Part shown: positions 51,749 through 60,294 of the stretch, in pieces | Layout: the number at the start of each line of letters is the position of its first letter | How positions within the stretch are numbered: position 1 is the stretch's first letter | Origin: Photobacterium salinisoli | GTDB lineage: Bacteria; Pseudomonadota; Gammaproteobacteria; Enterobacterales; Vibrionaceae | Assembly (NCBI RefSeq): GCF_003614885.1 | Contig: NZ_QZMS01000011.1 | Span: forward strand, 682,001-746,000 | Direction of reading: 5' to 3' | DNA length: 64,000 bases | Notes under the pieces: generated by a model | Databases searched by the model: none | What the model saw: only the letters and a program-made list of their open reading frames with translations | Told to the model about the DNA's origin: nothing | Made by a program: the position numbers and the translations under genes

Positions 51749-52837
51749 ATGAAAGTTACCCTGATTGTCGGCACGGTATTACTGCTGGCCTTGGTTTTTG
51801 GCATAGGTTACACAGAATACCAGCGACATGCTCAAACCCAGGTGAAACAGTCACGTCCCGTCCCCAATGTGGTGGTTCAGCCTGTGGTGCGGCAGAACGT
51901 AGCCCGTGTTGTTGAAGCTCTGGGCACGGTGAAATCCCGTGAATCTGTACAGATCACCGCAAAAGTGACGGAAAAAGTCGATGGTATCCATTTTGAAGAC
52001 GGCCAGCAGGTGAGGGTGGGGGAGTTGCTGCTCACATTGACCTCGGGCGAACAACAAGCCAAAGTCCGGGCGGCGCAGGCCAATCTTGAAGAACAAAGAC
52101 GGGAATACAAGCGCATTGAAGGTCTGGTTCGCCGTAATACGGTGGCCCGTTCTGAGCTGGATAAACTGCGGACAGGAATCGAAGTGGCCAGGGCGATCCT
52201 GGCCCAGAATCAGGCTGAGCTGGAAGCCAGAACCATTTTGGCGCCTTTTTCCGGCGTGTTGGGGTTTCGCCAAATCAGCCAGGGAGCGTTAGTGACGCCT
52301 GGTATGGTGGTCACCACCCTGGACGCTCTGGATACGGTTAAACTGGATTTTTCTGTGCCTGAACGCTTTCTCGGCCAGATTAATCCTGACGCTCAGGTGG
52401 AAGGAAGCGTCGCCGCTTTTCCCGATCAGGTTTTTTTCGGCAGGGTTTCGACGATAAACAGCCGGGTTGATCCACAGACACGGGCTGTCGAGGTGCGGGC
52501 CAGGGTCGATAATCCTCAGTTGCTGTTGCGGCCCGGTATGCTGATGACACTGGTGCTAACGTTAGAATCCCGTTCCGGGCTGGTTGTTCCTGAAGAAGCC
52601 GTGGTCCCGCGTCAGGCAGAACATTTTTTGATGGTCGTCAACGACGACAACGTGGTTGAACAGCGTCTGGTTGAGCTAGGGTTCCGCAGTCGCGGTGAAG
52701 TGGAAATTCTCAGTGGCGTACAGCAAGGCGAGCAAGTGATCACCCGGGGGATGGACAAAGTGCGGCCGGGGCAAACTGTTACCACTCAGTCTGTGGAGCA
52801 TTTTACTTTCCGGGAGGTCGCCCATGTTTCTGACTGA
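51749..52837 (+). CDS. RND efflux periplasmic adaptor (membrane fusion) protein
   Basis: A 362-residue HlyD/AcrA-type adaptor with an N-terminal uncleaved hydrophobic anchor (LIVGTVLLLALVFGIGY). The split lipoyl domain has VEKVDGIHFEDGQQVRVGEL and LAPFSGVLGFRQISQGALVT, with an alpha-hairpin of roughly 65 residues between the halves (AKVRAAQANLEEQRREYKRI). The beta-barrel and membrane-proximal domains follow. It has no lipobox Cys. It links the inner-membrane RND pump to an outer-membrane channel not encoded here. Its end overlaps the pump gene start by 14 nt, so the two are co-translated. Substrates unknown. Confidence 0.9.
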   Translation: MKVTLIVGTVLLLALVFGIGYTEYQRHAQTQVKQSRPVPNVVVQPVVRQNVARVVEALGTVKSRESVQITAKVTEKVDGIHFEDGQQVRVGELLLTLTSGEQQAKVRAAQANLEEQRREYKRIEGLVRRNTVARSELDKLRTGIEVARAILAQNQAELEARTILAPFSGVLGFRQISQGALVTPGMVVTTLDALDTVKLDFSVPERFLGQINPDAQVEGSVAAFPDQVFFGRVSTINSRVDPQTRAVEVRARVDNPQLLLRPGMLMTLVLTLESRSGLVVPEEAVVPRQAEHFLMVVNDDNVVEQRLVELGFRSRGEVEILSGVQQGEQVITRGMDKVRPGQTVTTQSVEHFTFREVAHVSD

Positions 52838-55800
52838 TCTGGCTGTCCGGCGGCCTGTCTTCGGCTCTGTGATCAGTTTGCTCTTGATTACTTTCGGGCT
52901 GGTGGCTTATGAAAGGCTGCCGCTGCGCGAATATCCGGATATCGATCCGCCGATAGTCACTATCTCAACCAACTACCGCGGGGCATCGGCGGCCATTGTT
53001 GAAAGCCGGATCACCCAGATTGTTGAGGATCGGGTCTCTGGCATTGAGGGGATCCGCAATATCAGCTCCACCAGCAGCGACGGTCGATCTGATGTGACAC
53101 TGGAGTTTGGTATCGGACGCGATATTGACGCTGCCGCCAATGACGTGCGTGATCGTATTTCCGGTATTCTCAATAATCTGCCTGACGAAGCGGATCCGCC
53201 TGAAGTGCAGAAGGCGGAGGGCAACTCTGAAGTGATCATGTGGCTCAATCTGGTTTCAGATCGGATGGATACCCTTGAGCTGACGGATTACGCCAACCGC
53301 TATCTGGTGGATCGTTTCTCGGTGCTGGACGGTGTGGCGGCGGTGCGTATCGGTGGCGGTAAAGAATATGCGATGCGAATATGGATAGACAGGCAAAAAC
53401 TGGCTGCCCGCAGGCTGACGGTGTCTGATGTGGAAAACGCGCTCAGGGCCGATAACGTTGAGCTGCCGGCGGGCTCGATCGAATCGGAAAACCGCCAGTT
53501 TTCTATTCGCACGCAGCGCAGTTTTCTTGCTCCTGCGGATTTCTCCCGTCTGGTGATCGGGATTGGTGATGACGGTTATCTGATCCGACTGGCGGATGTG
53601 GCAAATGTTGAGCTGGCGGCGGAAGAAGAAAAAATCATGTTTCGCGGCAATACGCAGGACATGATTGGTCTGGGGATTAACCGGCAGTCGACCGCCAATA
53701 CGCTGGAAGTGGCACAAGCGGTGAACGCACTGGTCGCTCAGCTTAATCCGACCCTGCCTGACGGTATGGAGATCAAAGAATCCTATGACTCCTCTGTGTT
53801 TATTCAGGCATCGATCGATGAGGTCTACAAAACCCTCTTCATTGCCCTGATCTTGGTCATTATTACCATTTATCTGTTCCTCGGCAGTGTTCGTGCCATG
53901 CTGATCCCGGCACTGACTGTGCCTGTGTCTTTGATCGGAACGTTCATTATTCTCTATGCCCTGGGCTATACCATTAACCTGCTCACTCTGCTGGCGCTGA
54001 TCCTGGCCATCGGAATAGTTGTCGATGATGCCATTGTAATGCTGGAGAATATTCACCGCCGTATCGAACTTGGGGAATCACCGCTGAAAGCCGCTTTTCT
54101 GGGGGCTCGGCAGGTAGGTTTTGCCATTGTTGCGACCACAGTGGTGCTGATTTCCGTATTCCTGCCCATAGGTTTTCTTGAGGGCGATTTGGGCAAATTA
54201 TTCCGTGAGTTCTCGGTCGCCATGAGTACCGCGGTGATCCTGTCTTCACTGGTCGCACTGACGCTGACGCCCATGATGGGATCAAAAATTATGCAGCAGG
54301 TCGAAAGTGAACCCTGGCTGGTACGCAAGGTCAGCGCCGTGCTGGGGGCGGTGACTGATTTTTACCGCGCGTCACTGATGAACTGGCTGCGCCGGCCTTA
54401 TCTGATCATCGGCATTCTGGTGGTGATGCTGTGTGGCAGCGCCTGGCTGGCGACCCGTATTCCGACGGAATTTGCCCCTAGGGAAGACAGAGGCGCCATG
54501 TTTATTCTGATCAACGGCCCTCAGGGCGCCAGTTATGAGTACATGCAGCCCTACATGAATGAGATTGAGCACAGACTGATGCCAATGGTTGAGAGTGGGG
54601 AAATTATGCGCTTGCTGGTGCGGGCGCCGCGCGGCTGGGGCCAGCTGGAAGATTTCTCCAACGGTTTTGCCATTGTGGTGCTGGAAGACTGGGATGAGCG
54701 ACGTAATGCGTTTGTGATCATTCGTGATATTCAACAGCGACTGAGTGATCTCGCCGGGGTGTCGGCATTTGCTGTCATGCGCCAGCCATTCGGGCGCGGT
54801 GTTAACAAACCGGTGCAGTTTGTGATTGGTGGCGGCACCTATGAGCAGCTTGCGCAGTGGCGCGATATTATCATGGAGCAGGCCGCGAACAATCCCGGCC
54901 TCGAAGGCCTGGACCATGACTACAAAGAAACCAAACCTCTGCTTGGTGTGGACATCAACATAGAGCGGGCAGGGGACTTAGGCGTTTCCGTGACGGAAAT
55001 AGGTCAGACCCTGGAATCTATGCTGGGCTCACGGGTCGTGACCCGCTATGAATGGCGTGGGGAAGAATATGATGTGCTGATCGAAGGCCAGCCGGAGCGA
55101 CAGAATACCCCGCAGGATCTCAGCAACCTGTACGTGCGGTCGCGGCATAATGGTGAACTGATCCCGTTATCGAACCTGGTGACTGTGTCTGAGTATGCCG
55201 ATGCGCCGACCCTGAATCGGTTCAACCGGATCCGCGCCATCACCATAGAGGCTAATCTTGCCGATAATTACACGCTAGGAGAAGCATTGACCTATCTGAA
55301 CGGACTGGTCAGGCAATATTTACCTGCCGATGCGGTAGTTAATTATAAAGGCCCGTCGCAGGATTTTCAGACCGCCAGCCACTCAATCCTCTTTGTGTTT
55401 GCCCTTGCGCTGGCGGTGGTGTTTCTGGTGCTGGCTGCCCAGTTTGAGAGCTACATTCACCCGCTGGTGATCATGCTGACCGTGCCGCTGGCGACCTTCG
55501 GGGCCTTGCTGGGGCTGTATTTTACCGGACAGACCCTCAACATCTATTCACAGATCGGGATCATCATGCTGGTGGGCCTGGCAGCGAAAAACGGGATCTT
55601 GATCGTCGAGTTTGCCAATCAGTTGCGTGATCAGGGCAAAGCCTACCAGGATGCAGTAATAGATGCGGCCTGTGCCCGCCTGCGTCCGATTCTGATGACA
55701 GCCATCACCACGGCTGCCGGTGCGATACCTTTGATTCTGGCGACCGGGGCCGGAGCAGAAACAAGGCTGGTGATCGGGATAGTGGTGTTATGCGGTATCA

Positions 55801-55952
55801 GTGTAGCCACCTGTTTTACCCTGCTGGTGATCCCTGTGGTATACCATCTGCTGGCCCGCCACACCAACAGCCCGGAATTTGTCACCCGCCAGCTGGAGAA
55901 AGAACTGGCGCAAGACAACACTGTGCTGTTGAAAAAGAAACGGCTGGGGTGA
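52824..55952 (+). CDS. RND multidrug efflux permease (AcrB/HAE1 type)
   Basis: A 1042-residue inner-membrane pump of typical RND length with 12 transmembrane helices and two large periplasmic loops. Motif A GIVVDDAIVMLENIHRRIE keeps the proton-relay Asp-Asp pair in TM4. FSVAMSTAVILSSLVALTLT and PMMGSK mark the mid region, and LVGLAAKNGILIVEFANQLR marks the second repeat. It exports hydrophobic and amphipathic compounds using proton motive force together with the preceding adaptor. Within Vibrionaceae it resembles the Vex pumps, but I cannot assign which one. No regulator gene adjoins the pair. Confidence 0.93.
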   Translation: MFLTDLAVRRPVFGSVISLLLITFGLVAYERLPLREYPDIDPPIVTISTNYRGASAAIVESRITQIVEDRVSGIEGIRNISSTSSDGRSDVTLEFGIGRDIDAAANDVRDRISGILNNLPDEADPPEVQKAEGNSEVIMWLNLVSDRMDTLELTDYANRYLVDRFSVLDGVAAVRIGGGKEYAMRIWIDRQKLAARRLTVSDVENALRADNVELPAGSIESENRQFSIRTQRSFLAPADFSRLVIGIGDDGYLIRLADVANVELAAEEEKIMFRGNTQDMIGLGINRQSTANTLEVAQAVNALVAQLNPTLPDGMEIKESYDSSVFIQASIDEVYKTLFIALILVIITIYLFLGSVRAMLIPALTVPVSLIGTFIILYALGYTINLLTLLALILAIGIVVDDAIVMLENIHRRIELGESPLKAAFLGARQVGFAIVATTVVLISVFLPIGFLEGDLGKLFREFSVAMSTAVILSSLVALTLTPMMGSKIMQQVESEPWLVRKVSAVLGAVTDFYRASLMNWLRRPYLIIGILVVMLCGSAWLATRIPTEFAPREDRGAMFILINGPQGASYEYMQPYMNEIEHRLMPMVESGEIMRLLVRAPRGWGQLEDFSNGFAIVVLEDWDERRNAFVIIRDIQQRLSDLAGVSAFAVMRQPFGRGVNKPVQFVIGGGTYEQLAQWRDIIMEQAANNPGLEGLDHDYKETKPLLGVDINIERAGDLGVSVTEIGQTLESMLGSRVVTRYEWRGEEYDVLIEGQPERQNTPQDLSNLYVRSRHNGELIPLSNLVTVSEYADAPTLNRFNRIRAITIEANLADNYTLGEALTYLNGLVRQYLPADAVVNYKGPSQDFQTASHSILFVFALALAVVFLVLAAQFESYIHPLVIMLTVPLATFGALLGLYFTGQTLNIYSQIGIIMLVGLAAKNGILIVEFANQLRDQGKAYQDAVIDAACARLRPILMTAITTAAGAIPLILATGAGAETRLVIGIVVLCGISVATCFTLLVIPVVYHLLARHTNSPEFVTRQLEKELAQDNTVLLKKKRLG

Positions 55953-56238
55953 GTAAGATTCAATGGTAATGCTATCGGCTATGCCTGCCGTTTCGCAAGG
56001 TTACTGCAACTCACTTCTCGCGTTTGTCATTGCGTATTTTTTTCGATTTAGCTAACGCATTATTCATCGTTTTTTCTGGCGAGTTCTTGATGCCTGTTTG
56101 TGGCTGCAGCACCGGTGGCTTAAGGAACCTCAGATATTCTTAAAATGGTTACAGTTCATCCATGAGAACTAATGCAGAATATGAACGTTGAGAAGTACCT
56201 TACAATCAGACTCAAGTCGTGATCAATAGGAGTTAAAA

Positions 56239-56751
56239 ATGAAAAAGTTCATTCATGCTTTTGTATCTGTATTGATTCTATCGATGGGGTTCAATCATGC
56301 CTACGCGGAGCAGGAACAAACACAAGTTGACAAAAACTTAGTCAAGGTTGCAGCGAGTAACGACAATTTCCAAACACTTGTCATGGCAATAAGAGCTGCA
56401 GATTTAACCGGGACTTTAGAAGGCAAAGGTCCTTTTACACTTTTAGCCCCGACTGATGAAGCTTTCGAAATGCTACCAGAGGGCACACTTGCCGAATTGC
56501 TTAAACCTGAAAATAAAGAAAAGTTACAAAAACTGCTGACTTACCATCTGTTACCCAGTGCTATTTCGTCAGCGGCAGCAAGTCAGTTGAAATTACCAGA
56601 AACCGTTGAAGGTCATCCGCTGACGATTGAGCATACCGATGATGGTCTGCGCATTAATGGCGCGAAAGTGATAGAAGCTGATATCCCAGCGACCAACGGT
56701 GTTATACATGTCATCGATAAAGTATTAATCCCGCCTGCAGATGCAGAGTAA
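56239..56751 (+). CDS. exported fasciclin-domain protein
   Basis: A 170-residue protein with a cleavable signal peptide (MKKFIHAFVSVLILSMGFNH, cleavage likely after YA near residue 23) and a single FAS1 domain. The H1/H2 motifs of the family are present: GPFTLLAPTDEAFEMLPEGT (H1) and ATNGVIHVIDKVLIPP (H2), with LLTYHLLP between. Single-FAS1 proteins are secreted or periplasmic and mediate adhesion or carbohydrate interactions; the role here is unknown. GGAG lies before the ATG. Monocistronic. Confidence 0.88.
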   Translation: MKKFIHAFVSVLILSMGFNHAYAEQEQTQVDKNLVKVAASNDNFQTLVMAIRAADLTGTLEGKGPFTLLAPTDEAFEMLPEGTLAELLKPENKEKLQKLLTYHLLPSAISSAAASQLKLPETVEGHPLTIEHTDDGLRINGAKVIEADIPATNGVIHVIDKVLIPPADAE

Positions 56752-56888
56752 TGTTTTGAATCTGGCCTACTAACAGAATGTGAAGCCCTTACTTTTTTGT
56801 TTCAAAGCTTTCAGGACGAAACTAAAAAGACAATCTTCGAAGGCCACATTCAGATGCGCTCTGAGCAAAAGGCGCCTGCCAGTAACGT

Positions 56889-56933
56889 AAAAAACTCACA
56901 ATGCCGCCAGAACTTTGCTGCATTGTGAGTTTC
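56889..56933 (-). terminator. terminator of the beta-helix-like gene
   Basis: AACTCACAATGC...GCATTGTGAGTT, a 12-bp stem, with a TTTTTT run on the minus strand, 24 nt beyond the stop. Confidence 0.75.
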
Positions 56934-56956
56934 AGAGACATCAACAGCGGCGCTAC

Positions 56957-58000
56957 TCAGAGGCCATCCTGACCTGTCCATGACCAGCCGGGATAAAGCA
57001 CGCCGTTGACTGTGGCATTGTTGCCCGAAATAATTGAATGCGGTTTATCAACCGCTTTCCAGTTGTCCGCCGTTGAGTGTTCTAACTCAAACACCACATT
57101 GCCCCACAGGTCATAGGGACCTGTGATTGATGAATTGCGGTAAGCACCAAACAGAGTTTGTCCCCCCATCATTAAATGTGCCACCGAGCTTTGCCGGTTG
57201 ATGTCCACGGCCGCTTTACTCCAGATCATCAACACATTTATCTGCGTGCCATTGTCGGCCAGAAAATAGCCGTTGCCGGACACTTGTACCGAATTGAACT
57301 GGTTGGCCGCGCTGGACTGGGCGGAAGAGGTGTCGCTGACATTGAGGGTATGTAACTGGTTACTTTGTTTAAAATCGGCAAACGAATTGCCCGCCACCCG
57401 TATCGCATTACCTGCCATATTGGTCAGGGCCAGGCTGCTGCTTTCACTGACGATAAATTGTTCCAGTGGCGTCTCTGTCGAACTGGCGGCATCCGTGGTG
57501 ACTTTATCCAGCGTCACACTGCTGTTGGCCTTAGCCAGCACGGCAGGTACATCGATGGGCACTGAAATGTTGATATCTCGCAGTGTGACGGCAGCGGACT
57601 GAATGACAATGGCGGCCCCGGCTGGTGGCTGCAGATTCAGCACGATAGCACCGCTGTGGCTATCATCATTGGTAATTTCAATGCCATTCTGGTCAATGAG
57701 CAGCGGGCCAAGGCAGTGACCTGAGAGGGTGATGGTCATCTTGTCAGTCAGCCCGGTTTTCTTCTCGAGTATCTTTTTCAGCGCATCGGGATTTCGGTGA
57801 CAGTTTAGCGAGAGATGCCTGGTTTTCCTGACGCTGAGTCTGCTGTCAGCAGAGTGAGAGAACTGCGTGTCACCCGGCATCGCTTCGGGGGTTATCTGTT
57901 TGGCATAAAGACTGGGTGAAAGCATAACGGATGCAGTCAAGGCCGCGCTGAACAGGGAAAAGGCAATACCTTTCACACGCTCTTGTTTTGATATAAACAT
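56957..58000 (-). CDS. exported protein with predicted right-handed beta-helix
   Basis: A 347-residue protein with a signal peptide (GIAFSLFSAALTASVMLSPS, cleavage near SLYA). After it comes a region with two Cys (SLNCHRNPDALK and LSGHCLGPLL, possible disulfide) followed by repeated short strands typical of pectate-lyase-like beta-helices (IVLNLQPPAGAAIVIQSAAV, TLRDINISVPIDVPAVLAKA, SSLALTNMAGNAIRVAGNSF). It ends with W-rich YPGWSWTGQDGL. No catalytic pectinase motif is visible. Similar proteins occur as surface or periplasmic proteins of unknown role. Single gene; the upstream 58001-58397 stretch has no other convincing gene. Confidence 0.7.
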   Translation of the reverse strand: MFISKQERVKGIAFSLFSAALTASVMLSPSLYAKQITPEAMPGDTQFSHSADSRLSVRKTRHLSLNCHRNPDALKKILEKKTGLTDKMTITLSGHCLGPLLIDQNGIEITNDDSHSGAIVLNLQPPAGAAIVIQSAAVTLRDINISVPIDVPAVLAKANSSVTLDKVTTDAASSTETPLEQFIVSESSSLALTNMAGNAIRVAGNSFADFKQSNQLHTLNVSDTSSAQSSAANQFNSVQVSGNGYFLADNGTQINVLMIWSKAAVDINRQSSVAHLMMGGQTLFGAYRNSSITGPYDLWGNVVFELEHSTADNWKAVDKPHSIISGNNATVNGVLYPGWSWTGQDGL

Positions 58001-58397
58001 AAAAATCCTTTTCTGTGAGATGAAACGTTCGTGGTTAATGAGTCTGGTTAATGAATTTGCCTGACAGGTTAAAAAGCTGTCTTTATTCCTGGCGGTGCAT
58101 ATAGTAATGAGTTAGAAAAGGTAAGCTTTTTATATGCAACGATTTTATGATCAGCGCGATACAATTTTGTCGAGCGGGCGGTACAGAGAACGGAGAGTTT
58201 GTGGGGGACATGCGGTTATCAGTGGTCTGCCTCGTGCCCGCTGACTGTCAGGATTCACCCATACAAAAAACGGAAAGTCGGGCACTTTTTGGATGTTTAT
58301 CAGTCCAACACCTCATCAAGGGCCCAGAAGGACTTTTCGCTGATAATGGTTGGCTGAGGTCGGGCCGTATTGAGGTGATTGAGTATCAGGAGAAAGT
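58001..58397. other. intergenic stretch between divergent genes
   Basis: About 400 bp holding the promoters of the beta-helix-like gene and of nlpE. An open frame at 58147-58401 lacks a Shine-Dalgarno and a recognisable product, and I do not accept it. Near 58390 CAGGAGA precedes the nlpE ATG. Confidence 0.4.
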
Positions 58398-58895
58398 ATG
58401 AATACAAAGCGACTCTTGTCTATTGCGATTGGTCTGGCTCTGGCTGGCGCGCTGGCAGGCTGTGATAAACCTGCTTCTGACAGCGAGATGTCATCAAATG
58501 CTGCACCTGCTCAGACCCAGGAGTCCGATCAGCAGACGACAGCGTATGTGGACACAGAACACAATGCTCGCAATTCGCTGGACTGGAATGGTACTTATGC
58601 CGGTACGATTCCCTGTGCAGACTGTGAAGGCATAGAAACGGTTCTTGTACTGGATCCGCAGGGGACATTTGAACTGACTGAAACCTATCTGGGCAAGGAT
58701 GGTGAGCAGTTTTCCGATAAGGGAAAATTCAGCTGGAATGACGCTGGGAACACCATCACATTGAGCAATGACAGTGGTGAAGGTATTCAGTTCTTTGTTG
58801 GAGAGAACCAGTTGTTTAGACTGGATCGCCAGGGCCAGCGTATTACCGGCAGCCTGGCTGATATGTATGTGCTGACTAAACAACACGGCCAGTAA
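58398..58895 (+). CDS. nlpE: NlpE-like lipoprotein
   Basis: A 165-residue lipoprotein with the lipobox ALAGC (Cys about residue 22) after a short signal sequence, so it is lipidated and, with Asp/Lys after the Cys, sorted to a membrane face. Its mature part has the NlpE N-terminal domain pattern WNGTYAGTIPCADCEGIETV (CxxC at about 73-76) and a beta-barrel-like strand series (FELTETYLGKDGEQFSDKGK, GNTITLSNDSG). E. coli NlpE senses surface contact, copper and lipoprotein stress through the Cpx system. This homologue lacks the longer C-terminal OB-fold domain of E. coli NlpE (236 residues). CAGGAGA lies before the ATG. Confidence 0.8.
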   Translation: MNTKRLLSIAIGLALAGALAGCDKPASDSEMSSNAAPAQTQESDQQTTAYVDTEHNARNSLDWNGTYAGTIPCADCEGIETVLVLDPQGTFELTETYLGKDGEQFSDKGKFSWNDAGNTITLSNDSGEGIQFFVGENQLFRLDRQGQRITGSLADMYVLTKQHGQ

Positions 58896-58981
58896 TAACC
58901 GCGGCGATGTTGTTTTAACGCGCCTGCTTGGTTTTCGCCGCGGGATCTTTGTCTTACATCGTCCTTCACGTTTCTGTTTCT

Positions 58982-59019
58982 TCAGACAGTCAGGCAGATA
59001 AGCAAACCTGACTGTCTGA
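58982..59019. terminator. hairpin after nlpE (possible terminator)
   Basis: TCAGACAGTCAGG...CCTGACTGTCTGA is a perfect 13-bp stem with a 12-nt loop, followed by only TTTCCCC. It is about 90 nt after the nlpE stop, a plausible terminator despite the short T-run. Another larger hairpin (CCGCGGCGA...TCGCCGCGG) lies at 58900-58945. The rest of 58896-59216 has no gene. Confidence 0.5.
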
Positions 59020-59216
59020 TTTCCCCGTCAGAGAAATTGACACTCTGTGTCCAGATCTCTCCCTATCCTGTCGGTGTTTTTTACATTGTTATGTTGGCAA
59101 TGAAAAATTTTGTTTATTTTCATTGCGTTATGTTTTGGCACGTAAGATGCAATAGCTTGTGCGAACACAAAAACACGAACATACATCAACACGGCATAAC
59201 ACAAGTAGGGAGCAAG

Positions 59217-59966
59217 ATGATGAAATCGCTTATAAAGACAGGGGTCGCAGCCCTTGCACTGCTGGGTGGTTCGATGAGTGTGTCGGCGGCACAAATCGAC
59301 TTCACGGACGGTGCTTATTCAAGCCTGAATGGAAACCAAACCGGCACTGTTGGCGGAATAACGTTTTCTTCGTATCGTTATTATGTCCCAGGATTGTTTC
59401 AGGATGGCATTATTACCGGCGATCCATCACTGGTTAATCTGTCACACAGCGGGCAAGGTATCGGTGTCAACAGCATTTCTGACGGCGGCCTGATCGATTC
59501 TGCCCTGTTGCTTGGTGACGATAACTTCAAAGTAGATGGTCATGAATTTCTGGTGTTGAGCTTTGATCAGCCTTCTACGGTGCAAGGCTTGTATCTCAAC
59601 AACCTGAATTTGCTGGAATCGGCAACCGCTTATCTGATCGACGACGGTTATCCGGAATTTGAGTTGAACATCAACACCAATTTACTGGGTATTGACAACT
59701 TACTGACCGCACTCACGCCAAACGAGCTGAATTTTTACGGTAATTACTGGGACTTGGATGGTGAAGATAATGTCAGACACATCATCCTGTCGGGTGTTTT
59801 GCTGTCAGATTTCTTCCTGGCTGGTATTGATTATATGACGTCCGGCGGACCGGGTAATCCTATTCCGGAGCCAGCCAGTTTGCTGCTGCTGACAACAGGC
59901 TTAGGACTGCTGGGCTGGCGGACACGCCGCAAAGGTGCCGGACAGCAAGCGCCGTTGCTGGCGTAA
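59217..59966 (+). CDS. PEP-CTERM sorting-domain protein
   Basis: A 249-residue exported protein with a signal peptide (VAALALLGGSMSVSA) and a C-terminal PEP-CTERM signal NPIPEPASLLLLTTGLGLLG followed by WRTRRK: the PEP motif, hydrophobic stretch and basic tail recognised by exosortase. The middle is acidic and Leu/Asn-rich (FSSYRYYVPGLFQDGIITGD, SISDGGLIDSALLLGDDNFK). The start at the ATG at 59217 (or the adjacent ATG) follows TAGGGAG. No exosortase or polysaccharide genes lie nearby, so the processing enzyme must be elsewhere. Presumed surface or matrix protein of unknown function. Confidence 0.82.
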   Translation: MMKSLIKTGVAALALLGGSMSVSAAQIDFTDGAYSSLNGNQTGTVGGITFSSYRYYVPGLFQDGIITGDPSLVNLSHSGQGIGVNSISDGGLIDSALLLGDDNFKVDGHEFLVLSFDQPSTVQGLYLNNLNLLESATAYLIDDGYPEFELNINTNLLGIDNLLTALTPNELNFYGNYWDLDGEDNVRHIILSGVLLSDFFLAGIDYMTSGGPGNPIPEPASLLLLTTGLGLLGWRTRRKGAGQQAPLLA

Positions 59967-60012
59967 ACCGCGTTCAACACTACCTTTTCATATCGGTGAA
60001 ATGTTTTGATGT

Positions 60013-60047
60013 ACCGGCGATGCATGAAGCTCGCCGGATTTTTTTTG
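60013..60047 (+). terminator. terminator of the PEP-CTERM gene
   Basis: CCGGCGA-TGCATGAAGC-TCGCCGG followed by ATTTTTTTTG, about 50 nt past the stop. The remaining 60048-60294 is AT-rich and presumably holds the next promoter. Confidence 0.85.
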
Positions 60048-60294
60048 TAAACGACGCAAGGAGTTGCAGCGATATCACGAAATACTCAACAAAGAAGTGC
60101 CACATGAAAGGGAAATTTGCCTAAAATGTAAGTGTCATTTTCACGTAAATGTGATCGTGTTAACTAATAAGTTTTGTAGCAGAGCCAGAACATGAAATGG
60201 CCGGAATACAACAAAACAACACTATAACAATCACATATTTTCCGGAGTTGGCGAAGGACGTGACGGTGATAATTTGGGACGAGGTAATCCATTT

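Noticed and set aside
58147..58401. 84-codon open frame before nlpE.
   Set aside because: No Shine-Dalgarno, no recognisable domain, and it overlaps the nlpE ribosome site; more likely leader sequence.
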